Assembly (NCBI GenBank): GCA_019912315.1
Contig: JAIOJA010000076.1
Span: 104,394 to 168,393, forward strand
Direction of reading: 5' to 3'
Origin: Planctomycetota bacterium
GTDB lineage: Bacteria; Planctomycetota; UBA8742; UBA2392
DNA: 64,000 bases
The first letter of the stretch is position 1. Every line of letters begins with the position of its first letter. Position numbers and translations under genes: made by a program. The notes under the pieces are model-generated. The model searched no databases. It saw only the letters and a list, made by a program, of their open reading frames with translations, and was not told the origin of the DNA. Positions 41,631-50,282 of the stretch are shown here, piece by piece.

Positions 41631-42866
41631 ATGACAACCGAAGAAGCGGGCAAAGAACGCCTGCAGAAGATTCTCGCGCGTGCCGGCTACGGTTCGCGCC
41701 GCGCCTGTGAAGAGCTGATCGTCGAAGGGCGCGTTACTATCAACAATCAGACAGTCAGTGTACTCGGGGTGCGGGCGGATCCGTTCCGTGACGCCGTGGC
41801 CGTGGATGGCGAAAAAATACACCTGCCCAAGCCGAGCTACTGGCTTCACAACAAGCAGGACGGCGCCAGCTTCAACGACGCCGAGTCCGAAGAACAACTG
41901 CAAAAGCTCGTCAGCGGGCAGCACGGGCGCCTGTTCACGGCAGGCCGTCTCGATCGCTATGCGCGCGGGCTGATGCTGATCACCAATGACGGGCGCGTGG
42001 CCAACCTGCTGACGCACCCGCGCTACCGCGTGCCGAAGGTCTACCGCGTGACTGTCAAGGGCAGCGTCGTAAGCCAGACCCTGCACAACATTGAGCGCGC
42101 CCTGTACTACGCCATGAACAGCGGGCGTTTTCAGCCCATCGAAAACCAGCGCCGGGTCGCCGGCAAAACACAATTACAGCTCACGGTGTATGAAGGCCTG
42201 CCCCAGGCCCTGCGCGATATATGCCTCAAGTTTGACCACGGCGTCAAAAGCATTGACCGCGTGCGCGTCGGTCCTCTTGACATCGGCTCCATGACGCCGG
42301 GCGAAGTGCGCAAACTGCGTGGCGACGAAATTGTCGCTCTGCTGGCCTACGCCGATGAGGCCGAGGCTGGACGCCTGAATTACGAAAAGCCGCTGATCGA
42401 CCCGGCCCGCTTCAAGCGCGGCGAGGAGACGGGATTTAAGCGAAAGAAAACCGGCACGCGCGGGACCAAGGACGTCGGCCAGAAAAAGACATCCGCCCGC
42501 GTACGCGCCCAGGGCAAGGGTAAACCGCGCAGCGGCGAGAAACGCTCGCGCGGACCACGCCCCGAGCGCGACACTGACCGGGGCCCGCGCCGCGAAGGCG
42601 AAAGGCCGCGGGCGGGCGGCAGGGGCAAACCCGGCGGGCGCGGCAAGCCGGGCGGCAGTCGCGGTCCCCGCCGAGAAGGCGAAGGGCGCGGCGAAGGCAG
42701 AGGTCCACGCCGCGAAGGCGGCAGGCCTGATGCACGCGGCAAGCCAACAGGCGGGCGCGGCCCGCAAGGCAAGCCCCGCGGACGCGGTACCGGCAGCCCG
42801 GGCGGCCGGGGCAAGCCACAGGGTCGAGGCAGACCGCCAGGCGGACGCCCGCGCCGAAAAGACTAA
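41631..42866 (+). CDS. RsuA/RluB-family 23S/16S rRNA pseudouridine synthase
   Basis: A 411-residue protein. Residues 1-60 are an S4 RNA-binding domain (LQKILARAGYGSRRACEELI), and the catalytic region contains GRLDRYARGLMLITNDG with Asp in the conserved GRLD motif. The family converts uridine to pseudouridine in rRNA. The last 150 residues are Arg/Gly/Pro/Lys-rich and disordered, like the basic tail of RluB, probably binding rRNA. The start at 41631 follows GGAGA; a GTG at 41619 is an alternative. Confidence 0.88.
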   Translation: MTTEEAGKERLQKILARAGYGSRRACEELIVEGRVTINNQTVSVLGVRADPFRDAVAVDGEKIHLPKPSYWLHNKQDGASFNDAESEEQLQKLVSGQHGRLFTAGRLDRYARGLMLITNDGRVANLLTHPRYRVPKVYRVTVKGSVVSQTLHNIERALYYAMNSGRFQPIENQRRVAGKTQLQLTVYEGLPQALRDICLKFDHGVKSIDRVRVGPLDIGSMTPGEVRKLRGDEIVALLAYADEAEAGRLNYEKPLIDPARFKRGEETGFKRKKTGTRGTKDVGQKKTSARVRAQGKGKPRSGEKRSRGPRPERDTDRGPRREGERPRAGGRGKPGGRGKPGGSRGPRREGEGRGEGRGPRREGGRPDARGKPTGGRGPQGKPRGRGTGSPGGRGKPQGRGRPPGGRPRRKD

Positions 42867-42895
42867 ACGCGCCGGAAGGCAAACGAGGAGAGAAC

Positions 42896-44356
42896 ATGAC
42901 ACGCTATCTGATGCCAGTCTTCATGCTCGCGCTGATCTGTGCGGGCGCGCTCCAGGCCGACGAAAAAGCCGACAAGTTGCGCGTGCTGCACGAGAAGTTC
43001 AGCAACCGCGTTGTCGTGCTGACCTGGTCCAGCACCACCAGCGCAATGGGACAGACCATCGAAAGCAAGGGCGCCACCACCGGCCTGCTGGTCGGCAAGG
43101 GCGGGCTTGTACTGATTTCGAACCAGCCGCTTTCCAACAACGTCGGCGGCATGGCCAGCATGTTCGGCCGCGGCGAAAGCACCGGGCCAGAAAACTTCGA
43201 GGTGCAGTTGATTCGCGACGGCGTTCCCGGGCGAATCGACGCTACCGAGGCGCTCGAATCAGCAGACGAAAACCTTCGCTGGTACGGTGCGAAGCTTGGC
43301 GGTGATCTGGAACCACTAAGCTTCACAGGCGAAGCTGCCGTCCCCGCGCTCGGCGAAGAAGTCGTCATCATCGGCGCACACGACGCGACCCTGAACTTCG
43401 CGCGCTTCTTCCGCACGGCCCGCATCAACTGTGTCGTGGAAGACGGCAAATACTACGGGCTCGACGGCTCACTCGGTGATTGCCTCGGCGGGCTGGTCGT
43501 CACGCTTGACGGGCAAGTCATCGGCATCGTCGGGCAGAAGAAGGGCGAAGAGGAGGCCGCAGCAGGCGGCGGTGGTTTCGGTCGTATTCTCGGCGGCTTG
43601 AACGATCCAAGTAAAGCGATGGGCAATCGCGTCCTCATTACACCGGCAGTCTTCAAAGACGCCCACAAGACAGCGCAGGAGACGGTCCTCAAGGATGGCT
43701 TCCATAGCGGCGCAGCCCCGACCACAACACCGGAGCCAACCAACCCCGAAGAAACGCCCCTGTTCAGGGGTACCGTCGCCAAGGTCACCTGGCGCGAGAA
43801 GCAGAAGGACCTTTATGTGCTGATCGACGTGCCCGAAGGCCAGGAAGCGCCGGCCATGAACACGAAAGTGAACATCATCAGCGCCGACGGCAAGGTCGCT
43901 GCAGAACTCGAAGTCACCCGCCGCTTCAACGATCCGCTGGTGCCGGAGTCGCGCTACGACCAGATCGGCGGCTTCCTCGCGGACGCGGAACAGAAGCTGA
44001 AGATCGAAATCGGCTGGAAGGTTGTCATCCCGGCCAAAAAGCTTCCGCCTGCCACCCCGGACAAGGGCTTCAGGGGCATTGAGCGCTTCACCAAGATGGG
44101 CGCAGACGTGCTGAAGGATAACTACGGCGGCGTGAAAGTCGGCTTCACGGTAAGCCAGATTCCGGCCAAGGACAGCCAGACGCGCGCCGCGGGCGTCAAG
44201 AACGGCGACGTCATCTACCAGGTAAACGACAAACCGGTTACGGACGAAATGACGTTGAAGGATTTCCTGAAACTGCTCCAGGAGCAGGAAGGCGAAGTTA
44301 CCCTGCACGTGGTTCGTCGCGGCGGCGAGAAAGTCGAAATCAAAGTCGCCGAATAG
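42896..44356 (+). CDS. HtrA-like trypsin-fold protein lacking catalytic residues, with PDZ domain
   Basis: A 486-residue exported protein (signal peptide about 1-20). Residues 30-230 look like the trypsin-fold body of HtrA proteins. The region where the active His would be reads LLVGKGGLVLISNQPL with no His, and the nucleophile motif reads GDCLGGLV instead of GNSGGP. The C-terminal 80 residues are a PDZ domain (FTVSQIPAKDS to VKNGDVIYQV). It is probably a non-proteolytic scaffold or chaperone. GAGGAG precedes the ATG. Confidence 0.72.
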   Translation: MTRYLMPVFMLALICAGALQADEKADKLRVLHEKFSNRVVVLTWSSTTSAMGQTIESKGATTGLLVGKGGLVLISNQPLSNNVGGMASMFGRGESTGPENFEVQLIRDGVPGRIDATEALESADENLRWYGAKLGGDLEPLSFTGEAAVPALGEEVVIIGAHDATLNFARFFRTARINCVVEDGKYYGLDGSLGDCLGGLVVTLDGQVIGIVGQKKGEEEAAAGGGGFGRILGGLNDPSKAMGNRVLITPAVFKDAHKTAQETVLKDGFHSGAAPTTTPEPTNPEETPLFRGTVAKVTWREKQKDLYVLIDVPEGQEAPAMNTKVNIISADGKVAAELEVTRRFNDPLVPESRYDQIGGFLADAEQKLKIEIGWKVVIPAKKLPPATPDKGFRGIERFTKMGADVLKDNYGGVKVGFTVSQIPAKDSQTRAAGVKNGDVIYQVNDKPVTDEMTLKDFLKLLQEQEGEVTLHVVRRGGEKVEIKVAE

Positions 44357-44372
44357 GTGGCGGCATTTCATG

Positions 44373-44402
44373 AAAACTCCTCGGCCGACGCCGGGGAGTT
44401 TT
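44373..44402 (+). terminator. Terminator after the HtrA-like gene
   Basis: AAAACTCCTCGGC pairs with GCCGGGGAGTTTT around a short loop, giving a 13-base stem with a T-rich end. An in-frame ATG at 44370 lies inside this stem and is not the kinase start. Confidence 0.8.
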
Positions 44403-44474
44403 CGTTTCAGCGAAACAGTGAACCCAACAGCACGGCCACTTGCTAATTTGAACCCACCAGGAGCCGGGTCGATC

Positions 44475-46733
44475 ATGGGCCAAGCCCGAAAGCCATCCGA
44501 ACAGCCCGATGAGCCGGGCGAAACTCTGCTGGATGTCGGCGGCGTGGTTGACGTGCCATCGGATGGCGAGACGCTGCTCGAGATCGGGCAGCCTTCGATT
44601 TTCAGCGACTCTGAGTTGCAACAGACACTTGCCGAAGAACAGCCGACCCAGCCCATCAGCCAGGCGGAGACACGCCAGGTGTCATCACCCGGCGCGCAAC
44701 TTGGCGGGCGGCGCTACGAGCTGCGCGGCGAGGTAGGGCGCGGCGGCATGGGCGTGGTGATGCGCGCCTTTGACCGTGATTTGAAACGGGAAGTTGCCCT
44801 GAAAGTTACGCGCGCGGATCGCACCGGCAGCCAGAGCGTCGCCCGCTTCATCGAAGAGGCCCAGGTCACGGGACAGTTGAATCACCCGAACATCGTCCCG
44901 GTGCATGAGCTCGGCCATGAACCCGGCGGGCGGACTTTCTTCACGATGAAACTGGTCGAAGGGCAGAGCCTCGCCCGCATGTTGCGAGCATTGCGCGCCG
45001 GCGATGTCGAGTTGCGCCGCAGCTTCCCGTTGACGCGCCGTCTGTACACCTTCGGGCAGTTGCTGAATTGCATGGCTTACGCCCACGACCGCGGCGTGAT
45101 TCATCGCGACCTCAAGCCGGACAACGTCATGATCGGCGACTACGGCGAGGTCATGGTGATGGACTGGGGGCTCGCGAAGGTCAAAGACCACCCGGAGCTG
45201 ATCAGCAAGATCACGACCACCCGCCTGCAAACGCCCGGCAGCGCGGACGGGACCGCGCTGGACGAAACCATGGATGGGCAGATCATCGGGACGCCGGCCT
45301 ACATGCCACCGGAGCAGGCCCGGGGTGAGCGCGACGCCATCGACGAGCGCAGCGACATTTATTCGCTGGGTGCGATCCTGTACGAGATGCTTGCGCTGCA
45401 TCCGCCCTACCAGGCGACGACCGCCAGCGAGCTGATCCGTCGCGTAAGTTCCGAGCCGCCACCGCGCCCCAGCGAGCGCAACCCCGGCGCCGTGATTCCG
45501 CGCGGGCTGGAACGCATCGTGATGAAATGTCTGGAGCCCGCACAGGATGAACGCTTTCAGCGCATCCGCGACTTGCAGCATGCGCTCGAAACCTACGAGG
45601 AGGAACTCGAGTCTTCGGCCGACGAAGGGCTGGTGTTTTCGCTGCTTGGAAAAACAGTCGTGTTTCTGCTGGTCGCATCGAGCTTCCTGGGCACGGCCGT
45701 GTTTCTGGTCGGCCCGGAGAACCTGTACCTGCAGCAGCACCTCGTCGACCCGGGCGTCTACTCCGGTCTGATTGTGCTCGCCTTTGGCACCATGTGCGTC
45801 TGGTTGTATCTGAAGCCCTGGGCGACCTTTGACGCGACCCACGGGTTGCTGTTGTGGAAGCGCGCGGGAATATCCCAGGAAGACCTGCGCGGGTATTTCG
45901 TCGCCGAGGCCTCGCGCCGGGCCAAGTGGATCTACTTCGCAGCGGGCGACTTCACGTTGATCTGGGCCATTGCGGCGCGCAGTGTGAACGGGGCGATTAT
46001 CGCGGTGCAGATGTTTGGCGCCGCGTTGTTGTGTGCCCTCGCGGTCGGGGCGCTTGAGCAGGGAACGTACCGCAGACTCGACGCGCTGGATGCGATTTCC
46101 GGGCAGGACCGTCGCGACATGTTGTTTCGCTGGATGGTCGTGGTACTTGTCTTCGCCCTGGCAGTGTTCTTCGCTGACCGCGCGGGTTGGGAATGGAAAA
46201 TCCAGCGTATGCCCAGCGACTTCCGGCGCGGGACACTCGTGCTGCACCTGGTGGCTGTGCTGGCGGGCGTGTGGACGATCGCCCAGATCGGGCACCCGAC
46301 GCGGGAGGTCAACCGCGCCCTGCGCCTGTTGCTGACAAAACGCATGACGAAGCGGCAGCGCGAGCAGGTAGCGCCCATGGCGCGCGCGTTTGCCGGCAAC
46401 GCCGTGCTGTTCGGCGCGATGGGATCGCTTGCCTGGATCGGCATGATCTCGCCGGGCTTGCTCACCCCGGGCCATGAGGTCTCGGCGACGCACTACGTCA
46501 TGGCGCTGACGCCACTGTGGGGCGGCATACTATGGAGCTGGTTCTTCCGGGTCAGGGCCGGCAGGATTGTCGCCAAGGCCAGTGATGAGCTGGTGCGCCG
46601 CTACAGCGAATATCGCAAGAACCCGCAGACGCCCAAAGAAGGTCGCGCCTTCTATTTTATGGCCTGGGCCCCGTTCATACTGGCGGGAATCGCCGCCGCA
46701 GGTGTGTTCCTCGCCCGCATGTGGGAGTGGTAG
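44475..46733 (+). CDS. Membrane-anchored serine/threonine protein kinase
   Basis: A 752-residue protein with an acidic, disordered N-terminus and a kinase domain at about 76-380: GRGGMGVVMRAF, Lys in ALKVTR, HRDLKPDNVM, and DWGLAKV in place of DFG, plus GTPAYMPPEQ. The DWG variant occurs in planctomycete kinases. The remaining 350 residues contain about seven hydrophobic segments of a membrane domain that I do not recognise. It could sense an envelope or membrane state. Start at 44475 after CAGGAG. Confidence 0.87.
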   Translation: MGQARKPSEQPDEPGETLLDVGGVVDVPSDGETLLEIGQPSIFSDSELQQTLAEEQPTQPISQAETRQVSSPGAQLGGRRYELRGEVGRGGMGVVMRAFDRDLKREVALKVTRADRTGSQSVARFIEEAQVTGQLNHPNIVPVHELGHEPGGRTFFTMKLVEGQSLARMLRALRAGDVELRRSFPLTRRLYTFGQLLNCMAYAHDRGVIHRDLKPDNVMIGDYGEVMVMDWGLAKVKDHPELISKITTTRLQTPGSADGTALDETMDGQIIGTPAYMPPEQARGERDAIDERSDIYSLGAILYEMLALHPPYQATTASELIRRVSSEPPPRPSERNPGAVIPRGLERIVMKCLEPAQDERFQRIRDLQHALETYEEELESSADEGLVFSLLGKTVVFLLVASSFLGTAVFLVGPENLYLQQHLVDPGVYSGLIVLAFGTMCVWLYLKPWATFDATHGLLLWKRAGISQEDLRGYFVAEASRRAKWIYFAAGDFTLIWAIAARSVNGAIIAVQMFGAALLCALAVGALEQGTYRRLDALDAISGQDRRDMLFRWMVVVLVFALAVFFADRAGWEWKIQRMPSDFRRGTLVLHLVAVLAGVWTIAQIGHPTREVNRALRLLLTKRMTKRQREQVAPMARAFAGNAVLFGAMGSLAWIGMISPGLLTPGHEVSATHYVMALTPLWGGILWSWFFRVRAGRIVAKASDELVRRYSEYRKNPQTPKEGRAFYFMAWAPFILAGIAAAGVFLARMWEW

Positions 46734-46831
46734 GGCGGTTGGAGCAGTCTCAGTGTTTTTCTGCGCAGCCGGGTGGCGACGGGAGTAACTACAGGCCTGG
46801 CCCCACTCTGCAGACCAACCATGAACATGCT

Positions 46832-47746
46832 TTAGATCGCGCCTTCGGCTCGCCAGCAGTAATGGCTTATGAAGGCGATGATTCTGCCCATCAGTCTGGC
46901 CGCCGCGAACTCGCTTACCTGTTGGCCTTCTGTTGGCGCGACTTCCACGATGTCGAAGCCTACGATGTTCCGGCTCTGGGCGAGTTTCTGGATGATCTTC
47001 AGACCAAGGTACCAGGTCAGCCCGCCCGGCTCGGGTGTGCCGGTGCCGGGGAACACGCTGGGGTCGAAGCCGTCCACGTCGATGGTCAGGTAAACATTGC
47101 GCGTCAGCTTGCCGATGGCTTCGTCAATCCAGGGGCCTTCGGCGTGGTAATCCCAGGCGTGGTAGCAGTGCACCGGGCGGTCCGGGTGTCCGGGCTCGAT
47201 GCGTTCTCTTGACCGAATGCCGACCTGCACGATCGGGCACCACTCGTTGATGCGCGCGGCGGCGCTGGCGTGGCTGTACGGATCATCGTGGTAGGCCTCG
47301 CGCATGTCGCTGTGCGCGTCAATGTGAAACACGCTCAGGTCCGGCACGCGCTCATGCACGGCCTTGACTGCGCCCGGCGTCACGGAGTGCTCGCCGCCGA
47401 CCAGAATCGGAAACTTGCCGGCCTCGAGAATCTGCTGGGTGGCCGGGTAGATCTGCCCGATTGTCATTTCCTCGGCGCTGCAATCCGGGTTGAACGGCTT
47501 GAGTGTCGCGACACCGTGGCGCGGGATGTGCGAATCGCGAGTAATCTCGTCGAACAGTTCCACCTGCTGGCTGGCGAGGCGGATGGCTTCCGGACCCGCG
47601 CCGGTACCCTTGCCGTAGCTGACGGTGCCCTCGTAGGGGGCGGACATCACGACGAATTTCGCGCGTTCCAGCGAAGCGAGTTCCGGCTCAAGGCCGAAGA
47701 AGTTGTCGTCGTCCGTGACCAGCAGGTCTTTCAGCTTCGTGCCCAT
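46832..47746 (-). CDS. speB: Agmatinase (ureohydrolase)
   Basis: A 304-residue Mn-dependent hydrolase of the arginase family: GGEHS, DAHSDMR, and the metal motif TIDVDGFDPS near the C-terminus. It is expected to convert agmatine to putrescine and urea. That fits the neighbouring gene 66 bases upstream, which encodes pyruvoyl-dependent arginine decarboxylase. Start at 47746 after CAGGAG; a longer frame starts at 47800 but lacks a ribosome-binding site. Confidence 0.9.
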   Translation of the reverse strand: MGTKLKDLLVTDDDNFFGLEPELASLERAKFVVMSAPYEGTVSYGKGTGAGPEAIRLASQQVELFDEITRDSHIPRHGVATLKPFNPDCSAEEMTIGQIYPATQQILEAGKFPILVGGEHSVTPGAVKAVHERVPDLSVFHIDAHSDMREAYHDDPYSHASAAARINEWCPIVQVGIRSRERIEPGHPDRPVHCYHAWDYHAEGPWIDEAIGKLTRNVYLTIDVDGFDPSVFPGTGTPEPGGLTWYLGLKIIQKLAQSRNIVGFDIVEVAPTEGQQVSEFAAARLMGRIIAFISHYCWRAEGAI

Positions 47747-47764
47747 TTCGTGCTCCTGTGAAAC

Positions 47765-47797
47765 CGCCCGTCGTCCGGGTGTACCGAACGACGGGCG
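47765..47797. other. Hairpin between PvlArgDC and speB
   Basis: CGCCCGTCGT and ACGACGGGCG form a 10-base stem with an extra inner CGG/CCG pairing. It lies in the operon spacer before the speB ribosome-binding site, and could tune mRNA stability or speB translation. No T run follows, so termination is unlikely. Confidence 0.5.
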
Positions 47798-47811
47798 CAA
47801 TTGGAAACTTC

Positions 47812-48465
47812 CTACTTCTTTTTCCGGTTCGGCGTCGGGTTGGCGCGTTCCGGCGTACGCAGCCCCTGGTGCCCCGCGTTCATGGCGGCAAGCTGTGCCG
47901 GGTCAAGCTGCCAGTTGTCGAAAATGAACACGCAGGCGGCAATCACCGTGGCCCACATGTCCTTGGGGCCCTCAGCCGACTGCGTAACGTTGCGCGTCGT
48001 AACGATTTCGCCGCCGAGCTTCCACTCCTGTTTGCGTTCGTTCCAGGCCTGGCTGGGGTCGAACTTCAGCCCCATGGTGGTGGCGAGCATACTGGCGGCA
48101 AGGTCTTCGGCGTAGTCGCCGGCCTGCTGGTCGTTCACGCCGTAGGCATGGTATTCAGACAGGTAGCCGAATTTGGTGTGGTCGGAGGGAATGGATACGC
48201 CGACGCTGGCGGCGATCATGCGTCGGTACTCATTGGTGGCCTGGCGCGACATAACGCAGAAGGCGACCTGCCCGTCATGCAGCTCTTTCAGCCCGGCCTT
48301 CTTGGGGACGATTTTGCATCCCGGCGGCATGATCGAGCTGATGGTTACCACGTTCAGCGCGGCAATTCCGGCATCGCGCAGGGCATCCTCAAAGCTTGCC
48401 AGATAGTCCTTATGGATTCCGACGCCCTTGGTGAAGAAGGCACGAGTTGGCACGAGTTGCAGCAT
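47812..48465 (-). CDS. Pyruvoyl-dependent arginine decarboxylase
   Basis: A 217-residue protein resembling PvlArgDC. The self-cleavage motif reads NVVTISSIMPPGC, where cleavage between the two Ser would create the pyruvoyl group on the second. Arginine would be converted to agmatine and CO2. The start at 48465 is chosen for its CAGGAG ribosome-binding site and because relatives start at a similar point. It shares a minus-strand operon with agmatinase. Confidence 0.88.
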   Translation of the reverse strand: MLQLVPTRAFFTKGVGIHKDYLASFEDALRDAGIAALNVVTISSIMPPGCKIVPKKAGLKELHDGQVAFCVMSRQATNEYRRMIAASVGVSIPSDHTKFGYLSEYHAYGVNDQQAGDYAEDLAASMLATTMGLKFDPSQAWNERKQEWKLGGEIVTTRNVTQSAEGPKDMWATVIAACVFIFDNWQLDPAQLAAMNAGHQGLRTPERANPTPNRKKK

Positions 48466-48653
48466 GAAACGACTCCTGTTGCCGGCGTCGCCGGTTTCCG
48501 CCGCCTCGCGCGAGGCGGTGGTGCGCGGCATCGGTACTCCGCTCGCCCGCCGGGTGTCCACAGGGTGGCAGCGAGAGAAGGGAGTACCGCCCATTCAGCG
48601 GGACGGTGTTTTTGGATGAAACGGTTCGGAATGTAAAGAGCGCGGGTGAAGGA
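48466..48653. other. Gap upstream of PvlArgDC with GC palindrome
   Basis: CCGCCTCGCGCGAGGCGG at 48501-48518 is a perfect 18-base palindrome, about 35 bases before the PvlArgDC start. It could terminate the upstream transcript, or be a leader structure. No small gene is visible here. Confidence 0.45.
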
Positions 48654-50282
48654 TTAATCTTCGTCCCACAGGTGACCGAGTTCGCTTGCGCGCACGCGCA
48701 GATACTCGGGCTCGTAGCGATAGTAAATCTCGAGATTCAGCACGCAGATGGCCGTCGCGTAGACGCGCCCGCCGATATTGTTGCGGGCCCAGTGCCCGAC
48801 AGGGTCAAAGCTGCCGCGCCGCGCGCCGGATTTTACCTGGTTGTCGAGCAGGGTCTTCTTCAGCGCGATGTTCCATTGGCGCCAGCGATCCGTGCCGCCG
48901 TCACCGTCCCGGGCCAGCAGCATCGCGATCGAGGCGTAGTACCAGTAGTACATGGTGCTGCCGTGCACGTTGCCGGCGTCGCTCCAGAGGGGCGGCGTGT
49001 CGGCCATGCTCTTGAGCTGCCGCTGCTGTGTCAGGGAGTCCGCGGGCTCGCCCAGCAGGCGACGGCAGACGTTGCTGACGGCCATCATGCCCTTGCCGCG
49101 GTCGCCGGAGCGCGTGCCTTCGTCGGCGTAGACGGCGTCGCCGTCCTTGCGGGTGCAGTCGCGCAGGTACATGGCCAGACGATCCAGGTTTTCCGGCGGG
49201 ATTTCAAAGTTGGCTTCCCGGGCGGCGACCAGGGCCATGATCGCCCAGCCGGAAATCGACAGGTCGTCGCGGGTTGAGGGCACATACTTGTCGCGCTGGG
49301 ACGGGTAGCGCTGGTCGTAGTCCCAGCCGCCCCCTTCGCCCTGCATGGACAGCAGGTACTCCAGTGCGCGGCGCATGGGCGTGCGCAGGGTTTCGTCGCC
49401 CGTTACGAGATACAGGTCGGTAATCGCGAACGTCGCCAGGGAATGCGCGTACATGGTCACCTTGAAGCTGTCGGCCTCAAGCCCGAAGCCGCCGTCCACG
49501 ACGCGCTGCTTGCCCAGCAGGAACTCGCGCGCGCGTTTGACCGTCTGTTTGTACGCCCCGTCATGATCGCCGTAGCCCGCGCCCGTGAACGCCAGCATAC
49601 ACAGCCCGGTCAGTCCGATGTCGTTGCGGGACATGCCCACGCCCTCGGCGTAGCGTTCCTGCATGGTGGCTTGCGGGATGTAATTCAGCATGTAGCCGTC
49701 GGAATCCCAGCGCCCGTCGCTGTCCTGCACCTTGGCCAGCCACCCCAGCCCCAGATGCACGGCGTCTTCTGTCTCGCCGCTGCCGCCGTGGCGTGCCAGC
49801 CCCGCGCCGTGCTTGCCTTCGCCACGAAGTCCGTGCGCGCCGCCCCCGGCGCCGACCGAATTGCCGCCGTTCCCGCCGCTGCTTGCGTTGCTGACGCTGG
49901 CCTGCAGTTTCTCGCTGAGGCTGCGGTTGTCTTCCTTTTCGCCGGGTGTGTCTGTGGCGGCCTCGACCGGCTTGTCGCGAATCGGGCGCTCCGTTGGCTC
50001 CGGCGTTGGCTCGGTGTCGAAGGCTTCCGACACACTGGCGCTTGATTGACCCGTGGTTGCGGCCTCTTCGCCGGGCGCCGCACCCTCGTCGTTTTCCTGC
50101 ACGTCTTCTTCAGGGTCAGAGCCCACAAGCTCGCCGACCTGCATGGTGTAAGGGCCGGGCGGCGCAGGCTCGATCAGGCTGAACAGACGATGATTGATGA
50201 ACAGCGTGAACACCATCAGGTGCACGGTGAGGGTCAGCAGCACGGGCGTGCGCCAGTCGCGCTTGACGGGGCGGTCAGTCAT
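48654..50282 (-). CDS. Squalene-cyclase/prenyltransferase-repeat protein with TonB-like N-terminus
   Basis: A 542-residue protein with an N-terminal membrane helix (WRTPVLLTLTVHLMVFTLFI), then a Pro/Glu/Asp-rich disordered linker (about 40-140) resembling the TonB/TolA N-terminus. The remaining part has alpha-alpha toroid repeats, with LGWLAKVQDSDGRWDSDGY and YLLSMQGEGGGWDYDQRYP as recurring units. No catalytic DxDD motif is obvious. Common in planctomycetes. It overlaps the zinc-ribbon/HEAT gene upstream. Confidence 0.78.
   Translation of the reverse strand: MTDRPVKRDWRTPVLLTLTVHLMVFTLFINHRLFSLIEPAPPGPYTMQVGELVGSDPEEDVQENDEGAAPGEEAATTGQSSASVSEAFDTEPTPEPTERPIRDKPVEAATDTPGEKEDNRSLSEKLQASVSNASSGGNGGNSVGAGGGAHGLRGEGKHGAGLARHGGSGETEDAVHLGLGWLAKVQDSDGRWDSDGYMLNYIPQATMQERYAEGVGMSRNDIGLTGLCMLAFTGAGYGDHDGAYKQTVKRAREFLLGKQRVVDGGFGLEADSFKVTMYAHSLATFAITDLYLVTGDETLRTPMRRALEYLLSMQGEGGGWDYDQRYPSQRDKYVPSTRDDLSISGWAIMALVAAREANFEIPPENLDRLAMYLRDCTRKDGDAVYADEGTRSGDRGKGMMAVSNVCRRLLGEPADSLTQQRQLKSMADTPPLWSDAGNVHGSTMYYWYYASIAMLLARDGDGGTDRWRQWNIALKKTLLDNQVKSGARRGSFDPVGHWARNNIGGRVYATAICVLNLEIYYRYEPEYLRVRASELGHLWDED

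Noticed and set aside
44370..44474. Upstream in-frame start of the kinase
   Set aside because: The ATG lies within the terminator hairpin of the preceding gene; 44475 is a better start.
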